DNA of 11,012 nucleotides from DTNV01 sp964388435 (lineage in GTDB: Archaea; Micrarchaeota; Micrarchaeia; Norongarragalinales; UBA8480): NCBI GenBank assembly GCA_964388435.1, contig CAYMAH010000036.1:1-11012 (forward strand), read 5' to 3'. Positions 1 through 4,987 of this stretch are shown piece by piece (the first letter of the stretch is position 1; every line of letters begins with the position of its first letter). Made by a program: the position numbers and the translations under genes. The notes under the pieces were generated by a model. The model was not told the origin of the DNA. It worked only from the letters and a program-made list of their open reading frames with translations, and did no database searches.

Positions 1-650
1 GGTAGTTTGACTGGGGTGGTACGCCTTCGATAAAAAAACAAAGGCGCCTTAAGGTCAACTCATCAAGGTTAGAAATCTTGAGTAGAGGGTTAAAAACAAA
101 TGTTGGCCTGACTGTAACTTTAAAAAAATAGGTTGCAGATGCGAAAGCAGGGTTTAACGAACAAACACGCTCTTTTAATAAGAGCTGTTTCTGTCAAACA
201 AGCTACCACGGGGGTAACCGGCTTGTCATGTGTGAGAGTTCACATCGACCACATGGTTTGGTACATCGCGGTCGGCTCGCGTTATCCTGGCGGTGCAGGA
301 GCCGCCAAGGGTTGGGTTGTCCATCCATTAAAAACGCACGCTAGTTGGGTTCAGAACGTCGCGAGACAGTTCGGTGACATCTCCTAAAAGTGCATTGCTT
401 TTTGAGGGAAAGGTTTTCCTAGTACGAGAGGAATGGAAAACCGGCGCCTCTAGTTTTGCTGTTGTCTTACAAGGCACGCAGCGTAGCCACGCGCCACGCG
501 GATAAGTCCTGAAAGCATCTAAGGACGAAGCCGCACCCAAAACGAAAAAGCTTAGACTGCTCGCAGTATACGAGTTTGATAGAGTTGAAGTGTAAACCGC
601 AAGCCCGCAAGGGCGAGCGGCGAGCTAACAACCACTAAAAGTCGTTCTCT
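1..650 (+). rRNA. 23S ribosomal RNA, 3' part (domains V-VI), 5' truncated by window edge
   Basis: Large-subunit rRNA of the peptidyl transferase centre. The window opens in the P-loop region (TTTGACTGGGGTGGTA, 7-22). It continues through the central loop of domain V (about 205-223 and 258-278), the A-loop helix (about 311-326), the conserved segment CAGAACGTCGCGAGACAGTT (352-371) and the sarcin-ricin loop (CTAGTACGAGAGGA, 419-432). The domain VI segment with CTGAAAGCATCTAAGGACGA (507-526) follows. The 3' end is set only approximately, by likeness of GAGCTAAC (621-628) to the end of other 23S genes. The text GGAATGGAAAACCGGCGCC after the sarcin-ricin loop looks archaeal. Several normally invariant bases are changed (see findings). 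No ORF inside this stretch is taken as a gene. Confidence 0.96.
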
Positions 651-702
651 CAAAAACTTTAATTTCTCGTTAAGAGATTTTTTTTGATTGAGAGATTTTT
701 TT
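646..702 (+). terminator. Paired stems and T-tracts after the 23S gene (termination or 3' processing)
   Basis: TCTCTCAA (646-653) is exactly complementary to TTGAGAGA (688-695). Inside it, TCTC (665-668) pairs with GAGA (674-677) and is followed by eight T (678-685); a second T run lies at 696-702. Archaeal RNA polymerase stops at T-tracts, so this is a plausible end of the rRNA transcript. The outer 8-bp stem may instead help 3' processing. Confidence 0.5.
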
Positions 703-721
703 CTAATTAACTACAAAACGG

Positions 722-824
722 CCTCCCAAAAAAAATTCTGATTCTTGTTTTGTTATTTTGAAAAATTCTTACGCTTAGCTTTGCTTATAAGGAAAAAAAT
801 GTTGATTCTTGTTTTGTTGGGAGG
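722..824. repeat. Short direct and inverted repeats between the rRNA gene and the vapB remnant
   Basis: A 16-base direct repeat, TGATTCTTGTTTTGTT, occurs at 739-754 and again at 803-818, exactly 64 bases apart. The 8-base sequence CCTCCCAA (722-729) is complementary to TTGGGAGG (817-824), which overlaps the second copy. No transposase is nearby. This may be a small duplication or decayed element; the rest of 700-858 shows no gene. Confidence 0.45.
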
Positions 825-858
825 GTTTGGCGGATCACGTATGCCGTTTTTTTGTACT

Positions 859-1057
859 ATGGCATATGTGAGGGTGCCGTACGAAGTGAAAGCTAGAATG
901 AGTGAAATGGAGCGGGGATATAAGAAAGTGCATTGAAATGAAGTTGAAAACTCTTGAATTGTTGAAGGCATTGAAAAAAGTCGAGAGAGATGCCAGGAAG
1001 ATAAAAGTCAAAGGGGACAGCACTTCGTTGATAAGAGAGGATCGCGATTCCAGATGA
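859..1057 (+). pseudogene. vapB: VapB-type antitoxin, frame-broken remnant
   Basis: Two reading frames together give a recognisable VapB. The first (859-936) starts MAYVRVPYEVKARM, as in ribbon-helix-helix antitoxins that bind their own operator, and stops at a TGA. The second (938-1057, other frame) gives a charged helix, TLELLKALKKVERDARK, and ends STSLIREDRDSR, the typical VapB tail that wraps around the toxin. The middle of the DNA-binding domain, including the usual WSEVIR-like helix, is missing, so a deletion or frameshift broke the gene. Its final TGA overlaps the ATG of the vapC remnant as ATGA (1054-1057), the usual translationally coupled arrangement. Family assignment rests on reading the motifs by eye. 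Confidence 0.72.
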
Positions 1058-1478
1058 TTGTGGCCAATGCCAGCAGTCTCGTGAAGCTGGTGGTAACAGA
1101 GGATTATTCAAATTACACGAGAGGAGTATTCAATGAAACCGTGAGAAATAAGGATTTAATTTTAGTGCCTGAAATAGCACTTGGCTAGGTGTTAAACGCT
1201 CTTTGGAAGCATTTGATTATAAAAAAGGATATCAATCAAAAAGACTTTGATATTGCGACGTCAAATCTCATTGCCGTCTGGGGTCTCTGATTGTTGTTGA
1301 AACTAGCGAGATCGCGTTTCTTGCTTCAAAAATAGCTTCGGAAAGCAAACTTACGATATACGACTCGTTGTACGTGGCTCTGTCAATTGAGAGGAGCACT
1401 CCGCTGTTAACTTTTGATAATGCGATAGTCAAAAAATCAAAAGATTTGGGCGTAAGAACTTTGAAAATAGGCGATTAA
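1054..1478 (+). pseudogene. vapC: VapC-type PIN-domain toxin, inactivated
   Basis: VapC toxins are PIN-fold ribonucleases using a Mg-binding cluster of acidic residues. The N-terminus reads MIVANASSLVKLVVTED, where the family normally has Asp at residue 5; here it is Asn. An in-frame TAG follows at 1186-1188, in the stretch LG(stop)VLNAL where a Glu codon is expected, and another stop lies at 1288-1290. The distal part continues in a shifted frame from about 1289 to the TAA at 1476-1478. It contains TIYDSLYVALS and TPLLTFD, the conserved second half of PIN domains. So there is one catalytic substitution, one nonsense codon and one frameshift. It follows the vapB remnant with a 4-base overlap. 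This is a dead toxin-antitoxin locus. Confidence 0.82.
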
Positions 1479-1643
1479 ACAGTAAACGCCGGGTTGGTAA
1501 TTATAAAATCGTAAGTTTAATTTAAAGTCATGTGAGGTTTTAAAGTTTTTCATGTAAGAGAAGGTGAGAGTGTTTACAATGCCATGAAAGTATGCCTCTC
1601 ACTTGAAGTAAAACAGGATTTCTTAAAGTGACTTGTGATTTTT
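1479..1643. other. Intergenic stretch, A/T-rich, with one possible hairpin
   Basis: No gene is supported here. GTGAGAG (1564-1570) can pair with CTCTCAC (1596-1602) across a 25-base loop. A TATA-like ATTATAAAAT lies near 1500-1509 but is far from the next start. A 15-codon frame from 1584 is too short to call. Confidence 0.35.
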
Positions 1644-1946
1644 ATGAATAATAAAAATAAAGTTTATGAACTTGTCAAAAAAATACCTAAAGGCAGGGTT
1701 TCCACTTACAAGATTATTTCACTTAAAACGGGTTTAAATCCAAGACTGGTTGGAAGGATTTTATCGCAAAACACTAGATTGAAAGAAATTCCTTGTTTCA
1801 GAGTGGTTTGTTCAAACGGTCTTATCGGAGGTTATGCGGGCGGGGTGAAGGAAAAAAATAGAAGGCTTGAAAAAGAAGGAATAAAAATAAAGAAACATAG
1901 AATAACAAACTTCAAAGAAAAACTCTTCCTTTTTTACTGCGCGTAG
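1644..1946 (+). CDS. O6-alkylguanine-DNA alkyltransferase family protein (MGMT/Ogt-like), PCFRV active site
   Basis: The DNA-binding and active-site domain of methylated-DNA-protein cysteine methyltransferase, about 100 residues. The family transfers the alkyl group from O6-alkylguanine to its own Cys in a suicide reaction. Visible in order: VYELVKKIPKGRVSTY at the N-terminus; the recognition helix region with RLVGRIL; the active-site segment IPCFRVV, where the family has PCHRV; and GLIGGYAGGVKEKNRRLEKEG, matching the canonical GxLxGYxxGxxxKxxLLxxEG. The Cys is present but the adjacent His, part of the Cys-activating network, is Phe. The N-terminal ribonuclease-like domain of long MGMTs is absent, as in many short archaeal homologues. 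A GTG at 1635 is possible, but GTGAT (1635-1639) sits like a ribosome binding site for the ATG at 1644. The family call is firm; activity is uncertain. Confidence 0.88.
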   Translation: MNNKNKVYELVKKIPKGRVSTYKIISLKTGLNPRLVGRILSQNTRLKEIPCFRVVCSNGLIGGYAGGVKEKNRRLEKEGIKIKKHRITNFKEKLFLFYCA

Positions 1947-1981
1947 TAAAAAATATCAAACTTAACAACGCTATTTATATC

Positions 1982-2158
1982 ATGAAGGAGCTTGATTTAA
2001 AAAAGATAAGAAAAACGCTGAAAGAGTTTCAAACTCACTCTTCAAGGGGCGGGTAATTGGATTTTGTTTTGAATAAACTGTCAGAGGAGAGGTTCAAACA
2101 AAGGCTAAACCCAGAGAGGAAAAAAAAAGCTTCGCAAAATTTTTTCAAAGGTCAGTGA
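1982..2158 (+). pseudogene. Two adjoining tiny frames separated by TAA, possibly one broken small gene
   Basis: From ATG at 1982 a frame gives a 24-residue, lysine-rich helical peptide (MKELDLKKIRKTLKEFQ...) ending at TAA 2054-2056. The same frame continues at once from TTG 2057 for 33 residues (LDFVLNKLSEERFKQR...) to TGA 2156-2158, one base before the ATG of the next gene. Composition is coding-like (charged, helical) on both sides of the stop. This suggests either one small gene split by a nonsense codon or two microproteins. I do not recognise a family. Confidence 0.3.
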
Positions 2159-2159
2159 A

Positions 2160-2462
2160 ATGAAAAGCAATTTTTTAAAAAGCGCGGTTAACGAAATAAG
2201 AAACGATAAGGAGATGAGGCGGATAGACGAGATTCTGGCTGTAAGAAAGCTTTTGCATATAAGAAATCCTCAAAAGCGCTGCATAAAATTATTTGAACAG
2301 GAGCGCACTTCAAATCCTATCAACGGTTTGGAGGAGCTGGTTATTGAAAAGAAAGGAGGGGATAACGGCTGGTTCTATTTAAAGCTTGCTGCGGAAGCTT
2401 ACCGGAGGGCTGGAATGCTTAAAGACGAGTTGATTCATAAGATGCTCAGGAGAATGAAGTGA
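2160..2462 (+). CDS. Hypothetical small helical protein
   Basis: A 100-residue charged protein with no signal peptide or membrane segment, so probably cytoplasmic. Helix-forming stretches are seen at about residues 1-40 (many Lys/Arg/Glu, RRIDEILAVRKLL) and 75-100 (LKLAAEAYRRAGMLKDELI), joined by a loop containing a Gly-Gly-Asp-Asn-Gly turn. There is one Cys (in KRCIKLF) and no metal or nucleotide motif. The ATG follows the preceding frame's TGA by one base, and GTGA four bases upstream may serve as a weak ribosome binding site. I do not recognise a family. Confidence 0.65.
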   Translation: MKSNFLKSAVNEIRNDKEMRRIDEILAVRKLLHIRNPQKRCIKLFEQERTSNPINGLEELVIEKKGGDNGWFYLKLAAEAYRRAGMLKDELIHKMLRRMK

Positions 2463-2487
2463 GTGTTGTCTGTTGAAATTTAGAGCA

Positions 2488-2502
2488 TTCTATTTTTAAA
2501 TT
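2488..2502 (+). promoter_or_regulatory. Possible TATA box for the membrane winged-helix gene
   Basis: TTTTTAAATTTTG lies about 25-35 bases before the ATG at 2524, the spacing expected for a leaderless archaeal transcript. No ribosome binding site precedes that ATG, which fits leaderless initiation. Confidence 0.35.
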
Positions 2503-2523
2503 TTGCCGTTTAAATTCTAGAAA

Positions 2524-3027
2524 ATGGATTTTAAAATGAATCTAAAAACAGTAGGATGGGTTTTGATTATTATTGGAATCGTGCTTATAATCTTCGCCAT
2601 TGTCAATAACTACCTCGAAACGCTAGTCATACCTTTCCTAACTCCTCAGTTTTGCACTCAGCACTGCAACACTCTAACGCTTGAGAATTATGTGATTTTC
2701 GCTTTGATAGCGTTGAGTTTGGGCGTCGGGGTTTATCTTCTGTTTTTCTACAAGCCGAAAGCAGAGGTTGAGGGGGTTGAAGAAAAAGAAGCGGTGATAG
2801 AGTCAAAGCCAGCGCAACCGCTGAATATTAAAAGTTTGACTCCAGATGAAAGGAAGATAATTGAAGTTGTAACAGAGGGTGGAGGCGTGTTGTTTCAAAG
2901 CGAGATCGTGGAAAAGACGGGTTTTCCGAAAGCCAAGGTCAGCAGAATTTTAGATCGCTTGGAGGCAAGGGAAGTGGTGGAGAGGAGAAGAAGAGGCATG
3001 ACCAACGCCATTATGATTAAGAAGTAG
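2524..3027 (+). CDS. Two-helix membrane protein with C-terminal winged helix-turn-helix (putative membrane-bound regulator)
   Basis: 167 residues. Transmembrane helix 1 is at about 10-29 (VGWVLIIIGIVLIIFAIV) and helix 2 at about 57-75 (VIFALIALSLGVGVYLLFF). An outside loop between them holds C44-T-Q-H-C48. An acidic linker (77-100) leads to a cytoplasmic winged helix at about 104-167: LTPDERKIIEVVTEGG, then SEIVEKTGFPKAKVSRILDRLE as the helix-turn-helix, then a wing with RRRRRG. This is the layout of archaeal membrane-anchored MarR/IclR-like regulators that read an external signal. The CxxxC/His loop could bind metal or form a disulfide. Its target is unknown; the nearby repeated palindrome is one candidate (inference). 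ATG 2536 is an alternative start. Confidence 0.8.
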   Translation: MDFKMNLKTVGWVLIIIGIVLIIFAIVNNYLETLVIPFLTPQFCTQHCNTLTLENYVIFALIALSLGVGVYLLFFYKPKAEVEGVEEKEAVIESKPAQPLNIKSLTPDERKIIEVVTEGGGVLFQSEIVEKTGFPKAKVSRILDRLEAREVVERRRRGMTNAIMIKK

Positions 3028-3057
3028 TCTTAAGTTTTCTAAATACGTTTTGAGTTG

Positions 3058-3321
3058 TTAGTCTACCTGTTCAAGCACGTAGTTATACACCACTGCTATG
3101 AGAGTGCCGATTACAATTCCAACCAACGTCACGTATATTATGAAGTAAAGGTAAAAAACCGAAAACCCCTGATACCCCGCGCCGGCTATTCCGCTCATGA
3201 TGCTGTACATTGGCATCATACCAAAACTCATCATCATGAAAAGCGAGCAAAGAAATCCTATAACCGCGCCGGTTATTGCCGCGGCTTTGATGTTTATTTT
3301 TGAGTAGTTTATTTTTACCAT
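3058..3321 (-). CDS. Small Met-rich membrane protein, two predicted helices
   Basis: 87 residues starting MVKINYSKINIKAAAITG. Helix 1 is at about 13-33 and includes a Cys and an FMMMSFGMMPM run; helix 2 is at about 54-80 (FYLYFIIYVTLVGIVIGTLIAVVYNYVL). A short Gly-rich loop joins them. The Met cluster at the helix 1 exit could bind Cu(I), but this is composition only. Small two-helix proteins of this kind are common in small-genome archaea and have no known function. The gene converges with the winged-helix gene (30-base gap). A 24-base imperfect palindrome lies 11 bases upstream of its ATG and covers its likely TATA box, so it is probably transcribed separately from the toxin gene behind it. 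Confidence 0.7.
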   Translation of the reverse strand: MVKINYSKINIKAAAITGAVIGFLCSLFMMMSFGMMPMYSIMSGIAGAGYQGFSVFYLYFIIYVTLVGIVIGTLIAVVYNYVLEQVD

Positions 3322-3331
3322 TGTTAAAGTT

Positions 3332-3355
3332 ATTATCGAACCCGGGTTTAATAAT
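3332..3355 (-). promoter_or_regulatory. 24-base imperfect palindrome over the promoter of the Met-rich membrane gene
   Basis: The core AACCCGGGTT (3339-3348) is a perfect palindrome. It is flanked by ATTAT (3332-3336) and ATAAT (3351-3355), which are complementary; only the CG/TA dinucleotides between break the symmetry. On the minus strand ATTATTAAAC lies about 25-34 bases before the ATG at 3321, a TATA position. No T run follows, so an operator is more likely than a terminator. It resembles the GAAACCGGTTTC operators of the downstream cluster at 9 of 12 positions. Confidence 0.5.
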
Positions 3356-3683
3356 CTTTTTCTTTAGTGTTTTTTACAAGGCTTTCCAGGTTTTTCAACA
3401 TTTCCGTATGAATCGCTCTTCTTTTTTCATGGTTTAAGTGAAATAATATCTTGTACACCATTTCTTGAGAGATTGTGAAAATGTAATTCAGTTTTATTAC
3501 ACTGTCTTTAACCGCGCCCTCTTCTTTTGACAGCGGTATGCCCTTCATTCTCGTGTTGCTTGTTATTCCCGCTATAACAACATTTCCAAGGTCTTCGAAA
3601 AGCACCACCGCTGGCCTTGTCTTTACTTCTTCTGTGTCAGTGAATTGCACTTTAGCTACTATCACATCGCCGGGTTTAAGCAT
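3348..3683 (-). CDS. mazF: PemK/MazF-type mRNA interferase toxin
   Basis: 111 residues, the usual MazF size. The family cleaves RNA at short specific sites using an SH3-like barrel and is neutralised by the co-expressed antitoxin. The start KPGDVIVAKVQFTDTEEVKTRPAVVL matches the family pattern, in which a Gly-Asp and an Arg-Pro lie on the first strands. It is followed by NVVIAGITSNTRMKGIPL and by SVIKLNYIFTISQEMV, the typical KL-x-x-(I/L)-x-T strand before the last helix. The ATG overlaps the antitoxin gene by 8 bases, so translation is coupled. No lesion is seen. Confidence 0.9.
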   Translation of the reverse strand: MLKPGDVIVAKVQFTDTEEVKTRPAVVLFEDLGNVVIAGITSNTRMKGIPLSKEEGAVKDSVIKLNYIFTISQEMVYKILFHLNHEKRRAIHTEMLKNLESLVKNTKEKDY

Positions 3684-3897
3684 TTTCCCACGCCTCGTCT
3701 TCTTCGTTACCCCACAATTCTTTCATTTTAGCTTGTTGTATCTTGTGAATGAACTCGTCGTATTGGTTTCGGGGTTTTTTGGCGTTTTTTACCAGATACA
3801 ATACAAGGTCATTGTACGTTTGTCTGGGGTATTTTTTGAGCTTTTTAAGCTCTTTAACCGCAACTCTATTTAGTTGAATTGTCGTCACTTCATTCAT
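3676..3897 (-). CDS. RHH-like antitoxin partner of the MazF toxin
   Basis: 73 residues. The N-terminus (TTIQLNRVAVKELKKLKKYP then QTYNDLVLYLV) has the strand-helix-helix pattern of ribbon-helix-helix DNA-binding antitoxins: the TTIQL strand contacts DNA as a dimer and two helices follow. The charged C-terminal tail from about residue 40 (KMKELWGNEEDEAWENA) would bind and block the toxin. It is the first gene of a two-gene minus-strand operon. A strong ribosome binding site, GGTGAT on the minus strand (3903-3908), precedes the ATG by 5 bases. Autoregulation through the palindrome at 3915-3926 is likely for this class, but inferred. Confidence 0.82.
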   Translation of the reverse strand: MNEVTTIQLNRVAVKELKKLKKYPRQTYNDLVLYLVKNAKKPRNQYDEFIHKIQQAKMKELWGNEEDEAWENA

Positions 3898-3914
3898 TAT
3901 ATATCACCTATAAT

Positions 3915-3926
3915 TATTATATAATA
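3915..3926 (-). promoter_or_regulatory. A/T palindrome in the toxin-antitoxin promoter
   Basis: TATTATATAATA is a perfect 12-base palindrome 18 bases upstream of the antitoxin ATG and next to the ribosome binding site. It may be the TATA box, an autoregulatory operator, or both. The A/T-rich run 3909-3945 is the only promoter-like sequence for this operon. Confidence 0.45.
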
Positions 3927-4013
3927 TCTTATATATTAATTTTATGCTGAATTGTTTACTGTTTTGAAGGAGAGTTTTTGAACAGATATTCGCACAAAAC
4001 ACCTGAAAAAATT

Positions 4014-4025
4014 GAAACCAGTTTG
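4014..4025 (+). promoter_or_regulatory. Operator-like site, upstream copy (GAAACCAGTTTG)
   Basis: Differs at the last base from the perfect copy 24 bases downstream (4038). Centre-to-centre distance is 24 bases, a little over two helical turns, which would allow paired binding. A still weaker relative may lie at 3980-3995, ending in TTCGCAC like the two other copies. Confidence 0.6.
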
Positions 4026-4037
4026 AAACTGTCGTCT

Positions 4038-4066
4038 GAAACCAGTTTCGCACTTTTGTTTATAAA
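4038..4066 (+). promoter_or_regulatory. Operator GAAACCAGTTTC and TATA box of transcription unit 1
   Basis: GAAACCAGTTTC (4038-4049) is a palindrome except at its central two bases. Nine bases later TTTATAAA (4059-4066) fits an archaeal TATA box. The same palindrome-gap-TATA arrangement recurs at 9467-9495 and, with a 10-base gap, at 8213-8242. Position just upstream of TATA suits either an activator or a repressor. Confidence 0.75.
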
Positions 4067-4101
4067 TGGTTTTTTCCCAGTTGGTAGCGGTGATTTTCGA
4101 A

Positions 4102-4881
4102 GTGAATAAAAAAATCTATGTTTTAATCGGAGCGGTTGCAGTTCTTTTGCTCCTGAATGGTTATTTCATGTTTGAGGTGTTAAACCCTTCTCACATTACC
4201 TACCAGCCATATTCTCAGTCAGGCCAGACCGGGCAGGCTTTTCAACCTTCTTCGGTTTCGAGCAGTTCGAGTGAGGTGCCTTTGAATCTGGCGGGAGGGC
4301 TTTCAGAACTTAACTCGACAAGCCAGTCAATTGTTATAAGGAATTATAGCAGTGTGAGTGAGCTTGAAGGCAAGGTTTTGGTTTCAGGAACTCCCAGTTA
4401 CGGTTCACAGCTTGGAGTTTCCTTCAATGACGCTGCCAACGCCGCAAATGTTTTGTCTCAGTTGGATAATAGCATTCCAACAAGCCAGTTGTCGCAGGAA
4501 CAACTTCAAAGGTATATAAGCATTGGAATGAGCATCGCTTGTTTTTATTGCTGCGGTGCGACCACGCTGGTTGACCAGAATGGAAACCCGGCGTGCAGTT
4601 GCAATCACTCGATGGCTTTGAGGGGTTTGGCTAAGTGGTTGATTATCAACACGAATTACACGAACGATCAGATTTTGTTGGAGTTGAACAAGTGGAAGGC
4701 TTTGTTCTTCCCAGGACCTACGCTTAAGACAGTGAGCTCTCTTGCGAGCGTGAACAACGGCAGCGTGGAGGTAAACTGGCTTGGAACGCCTTCGAACATT
4801 CCTCAGAATCTGATTAACGCTTTGAAGTCTCCAGGGGCGTCCGTAAGCGGGCTTCCTGCTCAGATTGGGGGGTGCAGTTGA
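4102..4881 (+). CDS. Signal-anchored exported protein with CxxCC-x13-CxCNH motif and GGC tail
   Basis: 259 residues from GTG 4102. This start is preferred because GGTGA (4089-4093) lies 8 bases upstream, whereas the ATG at 4066 sits on the TATA box. The N-terminal anchor is IYVLIGAVAVLLLLNGYFMF, followed by a Ser/Gln-rich linker and a domain from about 90 to 225. Its centre reads C147-F-Y-C150-C151 ... C165-S-C167-N-H169, then SMALRGLAKWLI. The Cys/His set recalls PCYCGC-type domains and a conserved hypothetical family of small-genome archaea that I partly recognise but cannot name. It suggests a metal site outside the cell. The C-terminus, PAQIGGCS, carries the Cys tail shared with other cluster proteins. 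First gene of unit 1; the next start follows after 22 bases. Confidence 0.85.
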   Translation: MNKKIYVLIGAVAVLLLLNGYFMFEVLNPSHITYQPYSQSGQTGQAFQPSSVSSSSSEVPLNLAGGLSELNSTSQSIVIRNYSSVSELEGKVLVSGTPSYGSQLGVSFNDAANAANVLSQLDNSIPTSQLSQEQLQRYISIGMSIACFYCCGATTLVDQNGNPACSCNHSMALRGLAKWLIINTNYTNDQILLELNKWKALFFPGPTLKTVSSLASVNNGSVEVNWLGTPSNIPQNLINALKSPGASVSGLPAQIGGCS

Positions 4882-4903
4882 AAAATAAAAGGTGATAAAA
4901 AAA

Positions 4904-4966
4904 ATGGAAGAAGAAAATAAGGAAGACAAGAAAATGAAATCAAAAAAGAAGTGCGGGTGTTGTTAA
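4904..4966 (+). CDS. 20-residue microprotein ending in CGCC
   Basis: The ATG at 4904 follows GGTGAT (4891-4896) by 7 bases, and the frame ends at TAA 4964-4966. The peptide is MEEENKEDKKMKSKKKCGCC: an acidic then basic charged stretch and a three-Cys tail. It has no signal or membrane segment, so unlike its neighbours it is probably cytoplasmic. A soluble thiol metal carrier is one possibility (inference). Support comes from the strong ribosome binding site, tight packing between genes (22 bases on each side) and the Cys tail theme. It could still be a chance frame. Confidence 0.6.
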   Translation: MEEENKEDKKMKSKKKCGCC

Positions 4967-4987
4967 AAAAAAAAGGTGATTTGAAAA

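Noticed and set aside
133..387. 84-codon plus-strand frame and a 70-codon minus-strand frame (328-540) in the rRNA region
   Set aside because: They lie inside conserved 23S rRNA sequence and have no protein-like features.
745..858. Upstream extension of the vapB remnant frame
   Set aside because: The antitoxin-like sequence begins at ATG 859; what precedes it is low-complexity and A/T-rich, with no ribosome binding site for the earlier start.
753..1111. Three overlapping minus-strand frames
   Set aside because: They are the antisense of the vapBC remnant and have no independent motif or start signal.
1564..1602. Hairpin GTGAGAG/CTCTCAC as an RNA gene
   Set aside because: A single 7-bp stem with a 25-base loop, no tRNA-like or known RNA motif and no terminator.
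4066..4101. ATG 4066 as start of the first cluster gene
   Set aside because: This ATG overlaps the TATA box TTTATAAA and so lies upstream of the expected transcription start; GTG 4102 has a proper ribosome binding site.
4405..4929. 174-codon minus-strand frame
   Set aside because: It is antisense to the signal-anchored CxxCC gene, rich in Arg and Ser as usual for shadow frames, and has no recognisable domain.
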